Assembly: GCA_041390685.1 (NCBI GenBank)
Contig: JAWKPL010000001.1
Location: forward strand, 2,232,001 to 2,296,000
Origin: JAIBBD01 sp041390685
GTDB taxonomy: Bacteria > Chloroflexota > Dehalococcoidia > UBA2979
DNA length: 64,000 nucleotides
Direction of reading: 5' to 3'
A program made the position numbers and the translations under genes. The notes under the pieces are model-generated. The model saw only the letters and a program-made list of their open reading frames with translations, ran no database searches and was not told the origin of the DNA. This document shows, piece after piece, positions 17,132 to 26,208 of the stretch. Every line of letters begins with the position of its first letter. The stretch's first letter is position 1.

Positions 17132-18901
17132 CTAGCGAATGACGAATCTCTCGTTCGCCGATGGTGGCCGTACGAAGACAAGCTCGACGGCATTCCTCGG
17201 CGTCCGGAAGCCGTAGTCCTCGAGCCTTCCGTTCCAGTGGAGTACCTGCCCATGGCGGACTTCCCGGTACGGGCTATCGTAGGACGTGATCATCGCGCGA
17301 TCCCCGATCAGGATCCTGAATTCGGCAGTCGTGAATCGGCTCCACCCGTTCTCACCGAGACAGCGCAGGTTCGCCGCCGCGGAGCCATCGCAAATGGCGA
17401 AGGCTGACTTTGCCTCCGTCGGGGTGGGCACTCTCCAGGTCCGCAAGAAGGTCCGGACATCGTTGCCGATCTCCTCGTTTGGAGCTATCAAGACGCCGAG
17501 TTGCCCAAAGCCTGTCCCCCGGTTCGCGTTACTCTCGTGCACCCAGTACTCACTCCGGCCGCCGTAGACCCAGACGAGATTCTGCTGAGAGTCGTAGACG
17601 TACGTTGCACCCCGGGGAATCAGCGCAGGTTCCATCCTGACAAATTGCGCCTTGTATGCGTCGCAATCGCTGCCAATCTGCTCCGCTTCGTGGACGCTCT
17701 CCTGATCCAGCTCGTACCACATGATTAGGGAGCATGCCGTGAGCTGCTGGAGATAGAGGAACGACCACGCGTCGTAGATCTCGGCGGACCGCACGTCGGT
17801 GACGAAACGGCTGCAGTCGGTGACTTGAGTGCTGATATCGCGGAGCGCTCCGGGGTCACGGAGTGAAGCGATCCCCATCGAGAATTGGTTCATGTGCAGT
17901 GGAGCATTCTCGTAGCCTGCCGCCGTCCGACGCAGTCTATCTTCGAGGTCTTGAATCAGACGTGTGTTCGCCGGATCGGCATTCACGAGGTCGCGAAGCC
18001 GGCGGGCGGCAAGCTGCAATTCGCTGAGCCGGTCGCCAATCGTGACGGCTGTGTTACGCCCGCTGGCGAGAGAGATCTTGCACTCAAGCCGCGACCCGAG
18101 CGCGGTAATCCGACGGTCGAGTTCATCGAGTTGCGAGGAGACTTGAGTTAGTTGGCGGCTGAGATCGACGACCGTGGGTTCGCGATCCATGATCCCGAAA
18201 TGCTCAAGTACGATGGGAGTAGCCTTGTAGCCTGCCCACTGCAGGACGCCGGATGCGAGGTCTAACGCGCCGAAATTTTCCTGCGTTCCCGGGAAGGAGT
18301 GGGCCTCAAAGCCAGGCTTCATCATGTCGTCCGCTAGCTGCCCGACGTAGGTGTCGACTCCGCCGTTCACGAGCGCCTCCGCCAGGAAAGCCCGTGCGCC
18401 GAAGTAGGCACTTTCCTCACGGAACCCCTCGCCCAGGTCCACATCGACGTAGATGGCCAGGAATTCCCGAACCGCGGCGTGTGCCTCCTCAGGACGTACA
18501 TCGGCGCGCTGGCCGTACACGCTAGCCAGAGTCGTCCCCAGAGTGAGCACGAGTGAGTCCTCGTCGGGGTCGAAGCCCAGCACGGTGGCTCGCAGCTCTC
18601 CCGCGAAGGCCTGTCCGTTCATCGTGCCGCCCTCGGCGACGACCGTGAATTCGTGCGGGATGTGGTCAACGGGGAGGGCGAAGGTGCCGGTCTCGTAACT
18701 CGTGTCTGAAGCGCCTTCGATCGGGTTGCCTTCATGGTCGAGCAGCGTGACCTCCGCCCCCGACACCGGGCCATCGGCGATGACCCAGCCGTGGATCAGG
18801 GCCTCCGGGCTGGTGTCAGTGTCACCGCAGGCGATGAGACCGAGGGATGCGAGCAGGACGAGGAACGCGGCCAGGGACGAGGCAGCAGGCTTGTGGAGCA
18901 C
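17132..18901 (-). CDS. Large lipoprotein of unknown function
   Basis: About 589 aa. With the GTG start at 18901 it opens with a textbook lipoprotein signal (LAAFLVLLASLGLIAC, lipidated Cys near 25). A carboxypeptidase-regulatory/transthyretin-like beta domain follows (IHGWVIADGPVSGAEVTLLD, about 32-120). The middle has a likely coiled coil near 230-260 (DLSRQLTQVSSQLDELDRRI) and further helices. The C-terminal third is beta-rich, with several Cys and aromatic residues. An upstream ATG at 19000 is in frame but would bury the signal peptide behind 33 polar residues. I recognise no enzymatic motif. It is convergent with the C13 peptidase fusion; a functional link is possible but unproven. Confidence 0.7.
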   Translation of the reverse strand: MLHKPAASSLAAFLVLLASLGLIACGDTDTSPEALIHGWVIADGPVSGAEVTLLDHEGNPIEGASDTSYETGTFALPVDHIPHEFTVVAEGGTMNGQAFAGELRATVLGFDPDEDSLVLTLGTTLASVYGQRADVRPEEAHAAVREFLAIYVDVDLGEGFREESAYFGARAFLAEALVNGGVDTYVGQLADDMMKPGFEAHSFPGTQENFGALDLASGVLQWAGYKATPIVLEHFGIMDREPTVVDLSRQLTQVSSQLDELDRRITALGSRLECKISLASGRNTAVTIGDRLSELQLAARRLRDLVNADPANTRLIQDLEDRLRRTAAGYENAPLHMNQFSMGIASLRDPGALRDISTQVTDCSRFVTDVRSAEIYDAWSFLYLQQLTACSLIMWYELDQESVHEAEQIGSDCDAYKAQFVRMEPALIPRGATYVYDSQQNLVWVYGGRSEYWVHESNANRGTGFGQLGVLIAPNEEIGNDVRTFLRTWRVPTPTEAKSAFAICDGSAAANLRCLGENGWSRFTTAEFRILIGDRAMITSYDSPYREVRHGQVLHWNGRLEDYGFRTPRNAVELVFVRPPSANERFVIR

Positions 18902-19094
18902 GAGACGGGCGCTTTCTGGTAGTGGAGGGATCTGGCGGCACGATACACGAAAAGCGGGACGTTCGCCTCTGGTATGTAGGTGCGGCGTCTGGGTGGTCAT
19001 GCATGCGAGCAGCCCGGTGACTTGCAGGATGGACGCCCCGTCGCCGGTTGCATCCCGTGGCGGTCGTGTGGCCTTTGCGCGATGATGGCCGGCA

Positions 19095-20003
19095 ATGGCA
19101 GCCGAACATCTCCGATGGCATGGGGAGCGGCGCGCCCTCGAGGCGCCGATCATGCTGGCTGCCTTCGTGCGGAAGAACGGGTTCGGCACGACGGCAGTCG
19201 CCGCGCTGACCCATCTCGTGACGGCCAACCACGGCGAGCTCATCGCGGAGATCGAGCCCGAGGACTTCTACGACTTCACCGTGGCGAGCCCGATGCTCGA
19301 GCGCAGGGACGACCAGCGCGTCCTGGTCTGGCCTCAGAACCGCATCCATCGGCTGCGGCCCGCGGGGGGGTCGCGGGACATCCTCGTGCTGCTAGGCACC
19401 GAGCCGCACCTGCACTGGGGTGGCTTCGCGGGGGCTCTCGATCAGTTCATCAGCGAGACCGGCGTCGGCGAGCTGGTGCTCGTCTCTTCGTGGCCGGGAG
19501 CGCTGCCGCACACGCGTCCCGTATTCCTGCGTGTCACCACTGAGGATGCCGACCTCGCCGAGCGGCTGGGGCGCTCGCCCGCACCACTCGACTACGTGGG
19601 TCCGGTGGACTTCGGCACGACGCTGCTGATGCGGCTGGGTGCATCGGTGCGCAGTGCGCGGCTATCCGCGATCGTCCCGAACTACCTCGGCGTGGTCCCG
19701 AACCCGCTGGCGATCGTGGCGGTCATCGAGGCGTGCGACCGTCTCTGCCGGACGCGGACCGACCTCGACGCGATCCGGGAGCTCGCAGAGCAGGTGCTGG
19801 CGAAGGCCGACGAGGCGGTGCGCGAGTCCTCTGAGCTGGCGGAGGCCCTCCGGCGGATGGAGGAGGAGTACGACGCAATGGTGGCGGACAGCGCGAGCCG
19901 CTCACCCAGTGCAGATGAGGATGAGGACTCGCTGCCGTCGCCGGACGAGCTGCTCCGCGATGTTGAGGCGTTCCTCAACCAGGAGCGGGACGCTCCGCCG
20001 TAG
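19095..20003 (+). CDS. PAC2 family protein
   Basis: 302 aa protein of the PAC2 family (proteasome-assembly-chaperone-like fold, found in archaea, actinobacteria and Chloroflexota; function in bacteria not settled). Family landmarks include LAAFVRKNGFGTTAV, the EDFYDF segment, ILVLLGTEPHLHW near residue 100, and VPNYLGVVPNP near 195. The C-terminal tail from about 240 is acidic and helical (coiled-coil-like ELAEALRRMEEEYD). Start ATG at 19095 is close to, and divergent from, the lipoprotein gene. No proteasome genes are in the window. Confidence 0.8.
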   Translation: MAAEHLRWHGERRALEAPIMLAAFVRKNGFGTTAVAALTHLVTANHGELIAEIEPEDFYDFTVASPMLERRDDQRVLVWPQNRIHRLRPAGGSRDILVLLGTEPHLHWGGFAGALDQFISETGVGELVLVSSWPGALPHTRPVFLRVTTEDADLAERLGRSPAPLDYVGPVDFGTTLLMRLGASVRSARLSAIVPNYLGVVPNPLAIVAVIEACDRLCRTRTDLDAIRELAEQVLAKADEAVRESSELAEALRRMEEEYDAMVADSASRSPSADEDEDSLPSPDELLRDVEAFLNQERDAPP

Positions 20004-20200
20004 GCGGCCGCCCACTTCGGCTTGTTCGGCGCGCCTCATCTCGCGATACGGCGCTCTCGCGGGACGGCTGGGTGTGCTTCTCCATCCGGGCGAGCACGGT
20101 GATCACGATTCGGCCGGATTGCAGCTGGGAACGGTGACAACGCGAGGTTGGGCCACTAACATCGGCAGGCCCGATCGCAGCTCACGCGAAAGGACGCTGG

Positions 20201-21121
20201 ATGCCGGGTCATGGCCTCGTACGCCTCCTTGAGCGTCGAGGGGCGCTCCTCGCGGTCCTTGGCGCCGTACTGCTGGGCGCGACGGCGGTCGGTGCGACGC
20301 GTCTGGTGACGGCCACGCCCGCTCCGGCGTCAACCCCGGCGTGCATCAACAAGCTCACCGGGACGGTACGGGTGGTCGTGGGCTATCCGTCGACGAGTTG
20401 CGCCTTTTACGAGACGCCGATCGAGCTGGGATCTGGCGGACCGACCGGGCCGGCCGGGCCGACAGGCGCCACGGGGCCCGCCGGGGCGACGGGGCCCGCC
20501 GGGGCGACGGGCGCGACGGGTGCTGGGGCGTCCGGTCCGACCGGACCAACTGGAGCCATTGGGCCGACCGGGGCGACCGGCGCCGCCGGCGGTGGGGCGA
20601 TACTCTCCGCCTCATCTGGATTGCCGGCCACAATGACCACATCTCTCGGCGGGCTGTCCAACACATTCGCCGTGCTCCCGCTCGCCGGTCAGGGAAGCGC
20701 GGACGGATTCGCGGTGGCGGGAGGCGTCCTCGACCTCACCGGTGGTCTGGGCCTGCTGACGGCCGGCGGGAGCGTCGCGAAGGACATCTTCGTAACGGAC
20801 ATGCACGCGGCCTTCAGCGCGACTGCGGCGCTGTCGCTTGTCGGGACGACCGTGACGATCACCGCGCAGCTGTACACGTCATCGAACTGCGATAACACGT
20901 ACACGGCCGTGCCGGGTGCAGCGGTCACGCTCACGCCCGGGCTGACGGGCGTACTTGCGGTGGGCACGATTGCCACCGGGCTGACCACAGGCCTCTCGAT
21001 CCCCATCGCGGCCGGGACGTGCGCGGTGAACGTGGTCAGCGCGACGGTGACGGCCGGCCTCGATGCCGCGACCGTGGTTTCCGGTTATGTGTCGGTCGGG
21101 ATCGGCTACGAGATCGACTAA
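20201..21121 (+). CDS. Collagen-like repeat surface protein with BclB-type C-terminal domain
   Basis: 306 aa. The N-terminal hydrophobic segment (about residues 14-32, GALLAVLGAVLLGATAVGA) is a signal peptide or anchor. Residues 80-132 are Gly-X-Y triplets (GPT, GPA, GAT) with one two-residue interruption. The C-terminal part (about 133-306) opens ILSASSGLPATMTTSLGGL, as in the trimerising C-terminal domains of BclB/exosporium-type proteins (beta-rich, Thr/Ala/Gly-rich). Likely forms a trimeric fibre on the cell surface. Such proteins are patchily distributed in bacteria and phage tail fibres, so transfer is plausible. No sporulation genes are nearby. Confidence 0.8.
   Translation: MPGHGLVRLLERRGALLAVLGAVLLGATAVGATRLVTATPAPASTPACINKLTGTVRVVVGYPSTSCAFYETPIELGSGGPTGPAGPTGATGPAGATGPAGATGATGAGASGPTGPTGAIGPTGATGAAGGGAILSASSGLPATMTTSLGGLSNTFAVLPLAGQGSADGFAVAGGVLDLTGGLGLLTAGGSVAKDIFVTDMHAAFSATAALSLVGTTVTITAQLYTSSNCDNTYTAVPGAAVTLTPGLTGVLAVGTIATGLTTGLSIPIAAGTCAVNVVSATVTAGLDAATVVSGYVSVGIGYEID
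20438..20596 (+). repeat. Collagen-like triplet repeat region
   Basis: 17 Gly-X-Y codon triplets encoded by near-identical GGNCCNACG/GCG units, including a tandem nine-codon GPAGAT duplication. Broken once by Ala-Ser. Repetition at DNA level makes copy number change by slippage likely. Confidence 0.9.
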
Positions 21122-21186
21122 CGGAGTTGTGGGCGCGGCACGAACGCGCGAAGGGTTTGCCGATGGCCCGCCCGGGTTTTTCACGA

Positions 21187-22167
21187 CTACGGTTGAGACG
21201 GCGGCATGGGCGCCTGCCCTTCCCCGAATGAGGAAGGTGTGACTTCGAGGCGGGGCCATCCGACGACCTCGAAGGTAGCGGACGCGACGGGGATGCCAGC
21301 GTCTTCCAGGCCCTCGAGGATCTCGCGGGTGAGCCGGTCTTTGAAGTCGCGCACCCCGCGTACATCGACGATGAAGCGGACGGTGAGCTCCAGCCAGTTG
21401 TCCGTCATGCGGTAGTAGACGCGGGGTCGCAGCTCCGTCGCCGGGAGGAAGTAGCGCCTCCGCATGGTCCGGAGGGCGGTGGTGCCGACGTCGCGGAGTT
21501 GCACGGTGCGCTCGCGCGCCGCCGCCAGGAGGATGCGCTCGGCGCTGGCGTGATCCGTGCTGTAGGGAATCGGAACGGTGATCTCGTCCCAGATGTACGG
21601 GAAGTCCCGGGAGTAGTTGTAGACCGGCTCGTCAAAGACGAGCGCGTTGCTCACCGAGACCACGCGGCCCGTGAACTGCAGACTGCGGACCCACATCTCC
21701 GGGTTGGCGCTTCGTTCAGGGGCGGGCTGTCCCATCTCCATGATCGTGGTCTGGAGGAATCCGATATCGATGACATCGCCACGCACGCCACCCATCGCGA
21801 TGCGCTCACCGACCGTGAAGTTCTTGCCGATGAGGATGGTGAAGTAGCCTGCGACCGCGACGATGACGCGCTGCAGCGCGAACGCGAGCCCGACGGTGAC
21901 GACGCCGGCGCCCGCGGCTAGATGCGCGGGGTTGTTGAACCAAATCGACAGCGTCCCGAGCAGGATCAGGCCGGCGGTGACGAGGTTGAGGCCCTGGCGG
22001 GTCCAGAAGCGCACGCGCTGACTCGCGGACTCATGGCGTAGCCGGCGCGACAGCCGGGCCACGACCCATCGCACCACCAGGAGCACGACCACGAGGCCGA
22101 GCGTCAACGCGACCTTGCGCCCGCTCTCGAGCGACACTCCGACGAGCTTCACGCCGAAGAGCTCCAT
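21187..22167 (-). CDS. MscS-family mechanosensitive ion channel
   Basis: 326 aa small-conductance mechanosensitive channel. Three or four membrane segments occupy about residues 18-140 (ALTLGLVVVLLVVRWVVA; LVTAGLILLGTLSIW; AAGAGVVTVGLAFALQRVIVAVAGYFTIL, the pore-lining TM3 and start of the beta domain). The cytoplasmic MscS domain follows (FTVGERIAMGGVRGDVIDIGF; SNALVF). Protects cells against hypo-osmotic shock by releasing solutes. The C-terminal tail after about 290 is short. It is convergent with the collagen-like gene, separated by 65 bp. Confidence 0.92.
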   Translation of the reverse strand: MELFGVKLVGVSLESGRKVALTLGLVVVLLVVRWVVARLSRRLRHESASQRVRFWTRQGLNLVTAGLILLGTLSIWFNNPAHLAAGAGVVTVGLAFALQRVIVAVAGYFTILIGKNFTVGERIAMGGVRGDVIDIGFLQTTIMEMGQPAPERSANPEMWVRSLQFTGRVVSVSNALVFDEPVYNYSRDFPYIWDEITVPIPYSTDHASAERILLAAARERTVQLRDVGTTALRTMRRRYFLPATELRPRVYYRMTDNWLELTVRFIVDVRGVRDFKDRLTREILEGLEDAGIPVASATFEVVGWPRLEVTPSSFGEGQAPMPPSQP

Positions 22168-22369
22168 GGCTCCCTCGCCCGGCTGCTGCCTCTCCCTGAG
22201 AGCGCAACCTTCTCTACTCGGTCATCGTCTCAGTCGCCGGAAGCGGGCCTCGATGCGGGGGAGGCCATGCCCGCCGGCTGGGCAGATGGCCGGCCGAAGA
22301 TGAGAGCGCGGGCTGCCCTCGAGTGGTCGCTCTCGGGCGGGTGGTATTACGAACGAGGTACCACAAGCG

Positions 22370-22398
22370 TTCAATTCGAGTACGTTTGTCGATATAGT
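22370..22398 (+). promoter_or_regulatory. Candidate promoter for the binding-protein gene
   Basis: TTCAAT at 22370-22375, 17 bp spacer, TATAGT at 22393-22398, in an unusually AT-rich stretch for this genome and about 40 bp upstream of the start. The -35 match is poor. Confidence 0.4.
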
Positions 22399-22437
22399 TC
22401 GGCGGTCGTTATCGACGCGGTGACTGGAGGGATGTCA

Positions 22438-24207
22438 GTGGACTCGACGGAACGTGACTTGTTCGTGCGCAGGTTCGACCGGCGGTCGGCGCTACGCGGG
22501 ACGGCACTTGCGGTGGGCGGCGTCGCGGCGGCGGCGCTGATCGGCTGCGGAAGCGACGAGGACGACGGCGCGGAGCCCGAAGCGACCGGTACGGCCGCGG
22601 CCTCGGCGACGTCCGCGGCCGCGAACGACCCGCGATACCGAAAGGACCCGAACCTCCCGTACGCGTTCAACTACCCAGAACCGAACAAGGAGCCGAAGGC
22701 GGGCGGTACGCTGCGGATCGCAGCGACCTGGGACGTTAGCACCTTCGACCCGACCAAGTCGGCGGCCGGTGGGACCATTACCGTGCCGAACCTGATCTAC
22801 AACCGGCTGCTCGCGATCAAGAGCGGACCCGAAGCGGACCCGTTCAAGATCCAGATCGAGCCCGAGCTGGCGAAGTCATGGGAGGTCACGCCTGACGGCC
22901 TGACGTACAACTTCAAACTGCAGGAGGGCGTGAAGTGGCAGAATGTGGCGCCGCTCAACGGGCGCGCGCTCGTGGCGGAAGACATCGCCTTCGCGCTGCA
23001 GCGCTATTCCAAGGAGGGTGTCCATCAGTCGTACTACGTGAACGTCGAGTCGATCACGGCGGTCGATGCCTCGACGTTGCGGGTGAAACTGAAGCAGCCC
23101 ACGCCTGAGTTCGAGGTGCCGCTGGCGAGCCGGTACCAAACCATCTTCCCGAAGGACCTGGTCGACAGCGGCGAGATCGATAAGAAGGTGATTGGCACCG
23201 GGGCCATGGTGCTCCAGGAGGCGTCCGCGGGGCAGCGCGTGACGGCGACGAAGAACCCGGACTACTGGCGGTCGGCCCCGCACCTCGACGGCGTGGAGTT
23301 CCGGATTATGCCGGATGCGTCCGCTCGCCTCGCGGCGTTCCGCTCGGGACAGGTCGACTACGGTTACTCGGTCGTCGCGACCAAGACAGACGTGGACCAG
23401 CTGACGAAGTCGGTGTCGGACATCCAGGTCAACCTCGCGGCCCTCGCCAACAGTATCCTGCCGTTCGGGATGAACCTGTCGAACCCGAAGTTCGCGGATG
23501 AGCGGGTGCGGCGAGCGATCTCACTGGCGATCGACCGGAAGGCGGTCAACCAGTTCCTGTTCGAGGGGATCGGCGAGGAGATCATCCACATCCTGCCGTG
23601 GAACTACGTGTTCGACACGCGGCCGACCGACCTCGGTCCATGGACCAAGCTCGACATTGCCCAGTCCAAGCAACTGCTCGACGCGGCCGGGCAGAAGGAC
23701 TTCACGATCAACTACATCTACTACCCGTACTCGACGACGTACGACCGGCTGTCGGAGGTGCTCGTCGACCAGTTCCGGAACGCGGGTATCAACCTTAAGG
23801 GCGGCAAGGTCGACTACACGGAGTTCAACTCGCAGTGGGTGGGCGCGAAGCTGCCCGAGGCGACGACCAGTGGCTGGGCGGCACTCGGCTTCGAGGCGAA
23901 CACCTACTTCTACAACCAGATCCACTCGACCTCGCCGGGGAACCGGTGGCAGCTCAAAGACCCGCAGATCGACGAGTGGGCGACTCAGCAGTCGGTGGAG
24001 CTCGACCCCAAGAAGCGGCGCGAGATCCACAAGAAGATCTGGGACCGCGACCTCGACATGGCGTACCGGCCCCCGCTGCCGTACGGCTACGCCTACGAGG
24101 TGCTGCAACCCTGGCTGCGAGGGATCCGCTTCGGGGCGATCCTCGGCGCGAACAGCTCGTACTACGACTGGGGCGCTCAGATTGAGAACACCTGGCTCGA
24201 CAAGTAG
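22438..24207 (+). CDS. ABC transporter substrate-binding lipoprotein, oligopeptide/nickel type (SBP family 5)
   Basis: About 589 aa extracytoplasmic solute-binding protein (DppA/OppA class). Export signal combines a twin-Arg-like RRFDRRSALRG with a hydrophobic stretch and a lipobox ending LIGC. A low-complexity Ala/Thr spacer follows. Mature-domain marks include GGTLRIAATWDVSTFDP, LAKSWEVTPDGLTYNFKLQEGVKW, RRAISLAIDRKAVN. GTG 22438 is preferred because GGAGG at 22426-22430 is 7 nt upstream. The ATG at 22432 is too close to it. No permease or ATPase genes are nearby, so its transporter must be encoded elsewhere or it works alone. The ligand is not predictable. Confidence 0.88.
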   Translation: MDSTERDLFVRRFDRRSALRGTALAVGGVAAAALIGCGSDEDDGAEPEATGTAAASATSAAANDPRYRKDPNLPYAFNYPEPNKEPKAGGTLRIAATWDVSTFDPTKSAAGGTITVPNLIYNRLLAIKSGPEADPFKIQIEPELAKSWEVTPDGLTYNFKLQEGVKWQNVAPLNGRALVAEDIAFALQRYSKEGVHQSYYVNVESITAVDASTLRVKLKQPTPEFEVPLASRYQTIFPKDLVDSGEIDKKVIGTGAMVLQEASAGQRVTATKNPDYWRSAPHLDGVEFRIMPDASARLAAFRSGQVDYGYSVVATKTDVDQLTKSVSDIQVNLAALANSILPFGMNLSNPKFADERVRRAISLAIDRKAVNQFLFEGIGEEIIHILPWNYVFDTRPTDLGPWTKLDIAQSKQLLDAAGQKDFTINYIYYPYSTTYDRLSEVLVDQFRNAGINLKGGKVDYTEFNSQWVGAKLPEATTSGWAALGFEANTYFYNQIHSTSPGNRWQLKDPQIDEWATQQSVELDPKKRREIHKKIWDRDLDMAYRPPLPYGYAYEVLQPWLRGIRFGAILGANSSYYDWGAQIENTWLDK

Positions 24208-24230
24208 CGAGCGATACCGCAGGCAGCACG

Positions 24231-24264
24231 AGCAGGAAGCCCGCCAGCCGGCGGGCTTCCTGCT
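24231..24264. terminator. Strong hairpin terminator after the binding-protein gene
   Basis: Perfect 15 bp inverted repeat (AGCAGGAAGCCCGCC) with a 4-base AGCC loop, 24 bp after the stop codon. It is not followed by a long T run. Confidence 0.75.
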
Positions 24265-24415
24265 TCACGCAGCCCTCGGCGCCACCCGTCGTCTCATCGG
24301 GCGCGTCCCCAATCGCGGCACGAGCCGCTACGATCAGTGTCTGGCGCCGTGGCTGAGGGACTCGATCCCTCGGACCGTCACATGCGTGCGCCGTGGAGCA
24401 GAGGAGCGGGCTGAC

Positions 24416-25255
24416 GTGAGCGCAAGCGCCATGGATGTGACCGATGCGACGTTCAACGCCGAGGTGATCGAGCGATCAAGGACGCGCCCCGTAGTGGTCG
24501 ACTTCTGGGCGCCGTGGTGCGGCCCGTGCCGGATGCTCGGCCCGACTATCGAGCAGGTGGCTTCCGAGTACGGCGACGACGTCACGCTCGTCAAGCTGAA
24601 TACGGATGAGAACCCGGCCGTGGCCTCGCAGTACCGCATCCAGAGCATCCCCGCCGTAAAGGCGTTCGTCGGGGGAGAGGTTGCTGCCGAGTTCATTGGC
24701 GCGATCCCGGAGCCGCAGATCCGGCAGTTCTTCGAACGGATCGTGCCGACACCGGCTCAGAAAGCGGCCCGTGAGGCAGAGCGATTGCGTTCGAGCGATC
24801 CGGCCGAAGCGGAGCGGCAGTTTCGCGCGATCCTCGTGGACTCGCCGGGCGACATCGACGCCACGGTCGGGCTGGCATCCGTGCTCATCGAGCGGGGCGA
24901 GTTCGAGGAGTCGAACGAGCTCCTGGAGCGGTTACCACAGGATGCTCGTACGAAAGTGCTCCGCCATCGGGCGTTCCTCGCGAGCTTCGCTCACCGACAC
25001 GCGACCGAAGACCTGGAGGGCGAGGCTCGACGCGGCGCTCTTGACCCACGTGCGCGGTACCGATGGGGCGTCATGCTTGCCGCACGCGGACAGTACGAGG
25101 AGGCGCTGGGCGAGCTGGTGGAATCGGTACGGCTGGACCGCACGTTTGCCGACGGGGCCGCGCGCAAGGCTGTGCTGGCGGTGTTCGACATCGTGGGCGT
25201 CACGAGTCCGCTGGCACGCCGGTATCAGCAGCGTCTCGCATCGGTGCTTTTCTAG
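24416..25255 (+). CDS. Thioredoxin-TPR protein (YbbN/CnoX-like co-chaperone)
   Basis: 279 aa. Residues 1 to about 110 form a thioredoxin domain with an intact WCGPC active site (C35, C38) and the cis-Pro in QSIPAVKAF. Residues from about 120 form TPR helices (EAERQFRAIL, GLASVLIERGEFEESNELLERL, LAARGQYEEALGELVE), the layout of YbbN/CnoX, which acts as a holdase and redox co-chaperone. The redox-active CxxC is retained, unlike E. coli CnoX. GTG 24416 is chosen because AGGAG lies 9 nt upstream. An in-frame ATG at 24431 is an alternative. Confidence 0.87.
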   Translation: MSASAMDVTDATFNAEVIERSRTRPVVVDFWAPWCGPCRMLGPTIEQVASEYGDDVTLVKLNTDENPAVASQYRIQSIPAVKAFVGGEVAAEFIGAIPEPQIRQFFERIVPTPAQKAAREAERLRSSDPAEAERQFRAILVDSPGDIDATVGLASVLIERGEFEESNELLERLPQDARTKVLRHRAFLASFAHRHATEDLEGEARRGALDPRARYRWGVMLAARGQYEEALGELVESVRLDRTFADGAARKAVLAVFDIVGVTSPLARRYQQRLASVLF

Positions 25256-25323
25256 CGAGCGAGGCTGCCGCGACGCGGGCGGTCGGGTGCCAGCGGGCAC
25301 GGGGGTGGTGAACAGGGGCGATT

Positions 25324-26208
25324 GTGGAAGAGCTGCTGAAGCTCGCGGGGCTGGCGATCGCGGCCGTGGTGGTCGCGGGGGCTGCGTACACGTACTTCAC
25401 GGCTGAGGAGCAGACCGTGCCGATCACCGGCCGTGAGCAACGTGTGGGGATGACCGAGGATGAGCAGAAGGCGCTGGGAGCGCAGGCGTTTCGGGAGGTG
25501 CTGTCCGAGCCCGGGATCCGGACGGTAACGGGGCCGGACGCCGACCTCGTACGACGGGTGGGGGAGCGGATCGCGCGCGTTGCGGACGACCCCGGGTTCG
25601 AGTGGGAGTACGCGGTCGTCGACAGTCCGCTGGTCAACGCATTCTGTCTCCCGGGTGGCAAGGTGGTGGTGTACACGGGGCTGCTCTCAGTGACACGCGA
25701 CGAGGCGGAGCTCGCGACGGTGATGGCGCACGAGATCGCCCACGCCATCGCGCAGCACGGGGCGGAACGCGTGCTGCAGCAGCAACTGGCGCAGGCGGTG
25801 GGAAGCGCGCTTGCGGCGGGTCTGGGCGGGACGGACCCCGGTCAGCGCGCGGCGATCCTCGCGTTGTTCGGCGCCGGAGCGCAGTTCGGGGTGCTGCTGC
25901 CGTTCGGGCGCGAGCAGGAGTCCGAGGCAGACCGTATTGGCCTGATCTACATGGCGCGAGCCGGGTACGACCCGCGCGCCGCGATCAGCTTCTGGACGAA
26001 GATGGCGGCCGCGCAGAGTGGCCCGCAGCCCCCCGAGTACGCATCGACTCACCCGAGCCATGAACGGCGCATCGCGGACATCGAGGGGTGGCTGCCTGAG
26101 GCGCTCGATGAGTATGAGGCGGCGCGCAGCGCGCTCGACCAGTTGCCGGGACATCCCCGCGCAGTCGCCGGCCGTCCGAGGCTCCGGATAACCCATGCGA
26201 CCGCCTGA
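25324..26208 (+). CDS. M48-family zinc metalloprotease, membrane-anchored
   Basis: 294 aa. An N-terminal membrane segment (about residues 5-26) is followed by an M48 (BepA/LoiP/Oma1-type) catalytic domain. HEIAH at 136-140 supplies two zinc ligands and the catalytic Glu. The ESEAD segment near 199-203 supplies the third ligand, followed by DRIGLIYMARAGYDP and STHPSHERRI, both typical. Probably acts in envelope protein quality control at the outer face of the membrane. GTG start. Its 3' end overlaps the next gene by 14 bp, suggesting co-translation. Confidence 0.9.
   Translation: MEELLKLAGLAIAAVVVAGAAYTYFTAEEQTVPITGREQRVGMTEDEQKALGAQAFREVLSEPGIRTVTGPDADLVRRVGERIARVADDPGFEWEYAVVDSPLVNAFCLPGGKVVVYTGLLSVTRDEAELATVMAHEIAHAIAQHGAERVLQQQLAQAVGSALAAGLGGTDPGQRAAILALFGAGAQFGVLLPFGREQESEADRIGLIYMARAGYDPRAAISFWTKMAAAQSGPQPPEYASTHPSHERRIADIEGWLPEALDEYEAARSALDQLPGHPRAVAGRPRLRITHATA

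Noticed and set aside
20407..20664. Minus-strand Pro/Ala/Val-rich frame in the collagen-like gene
   Set aside because: It is the antisense image of Gly-X-Y codons.
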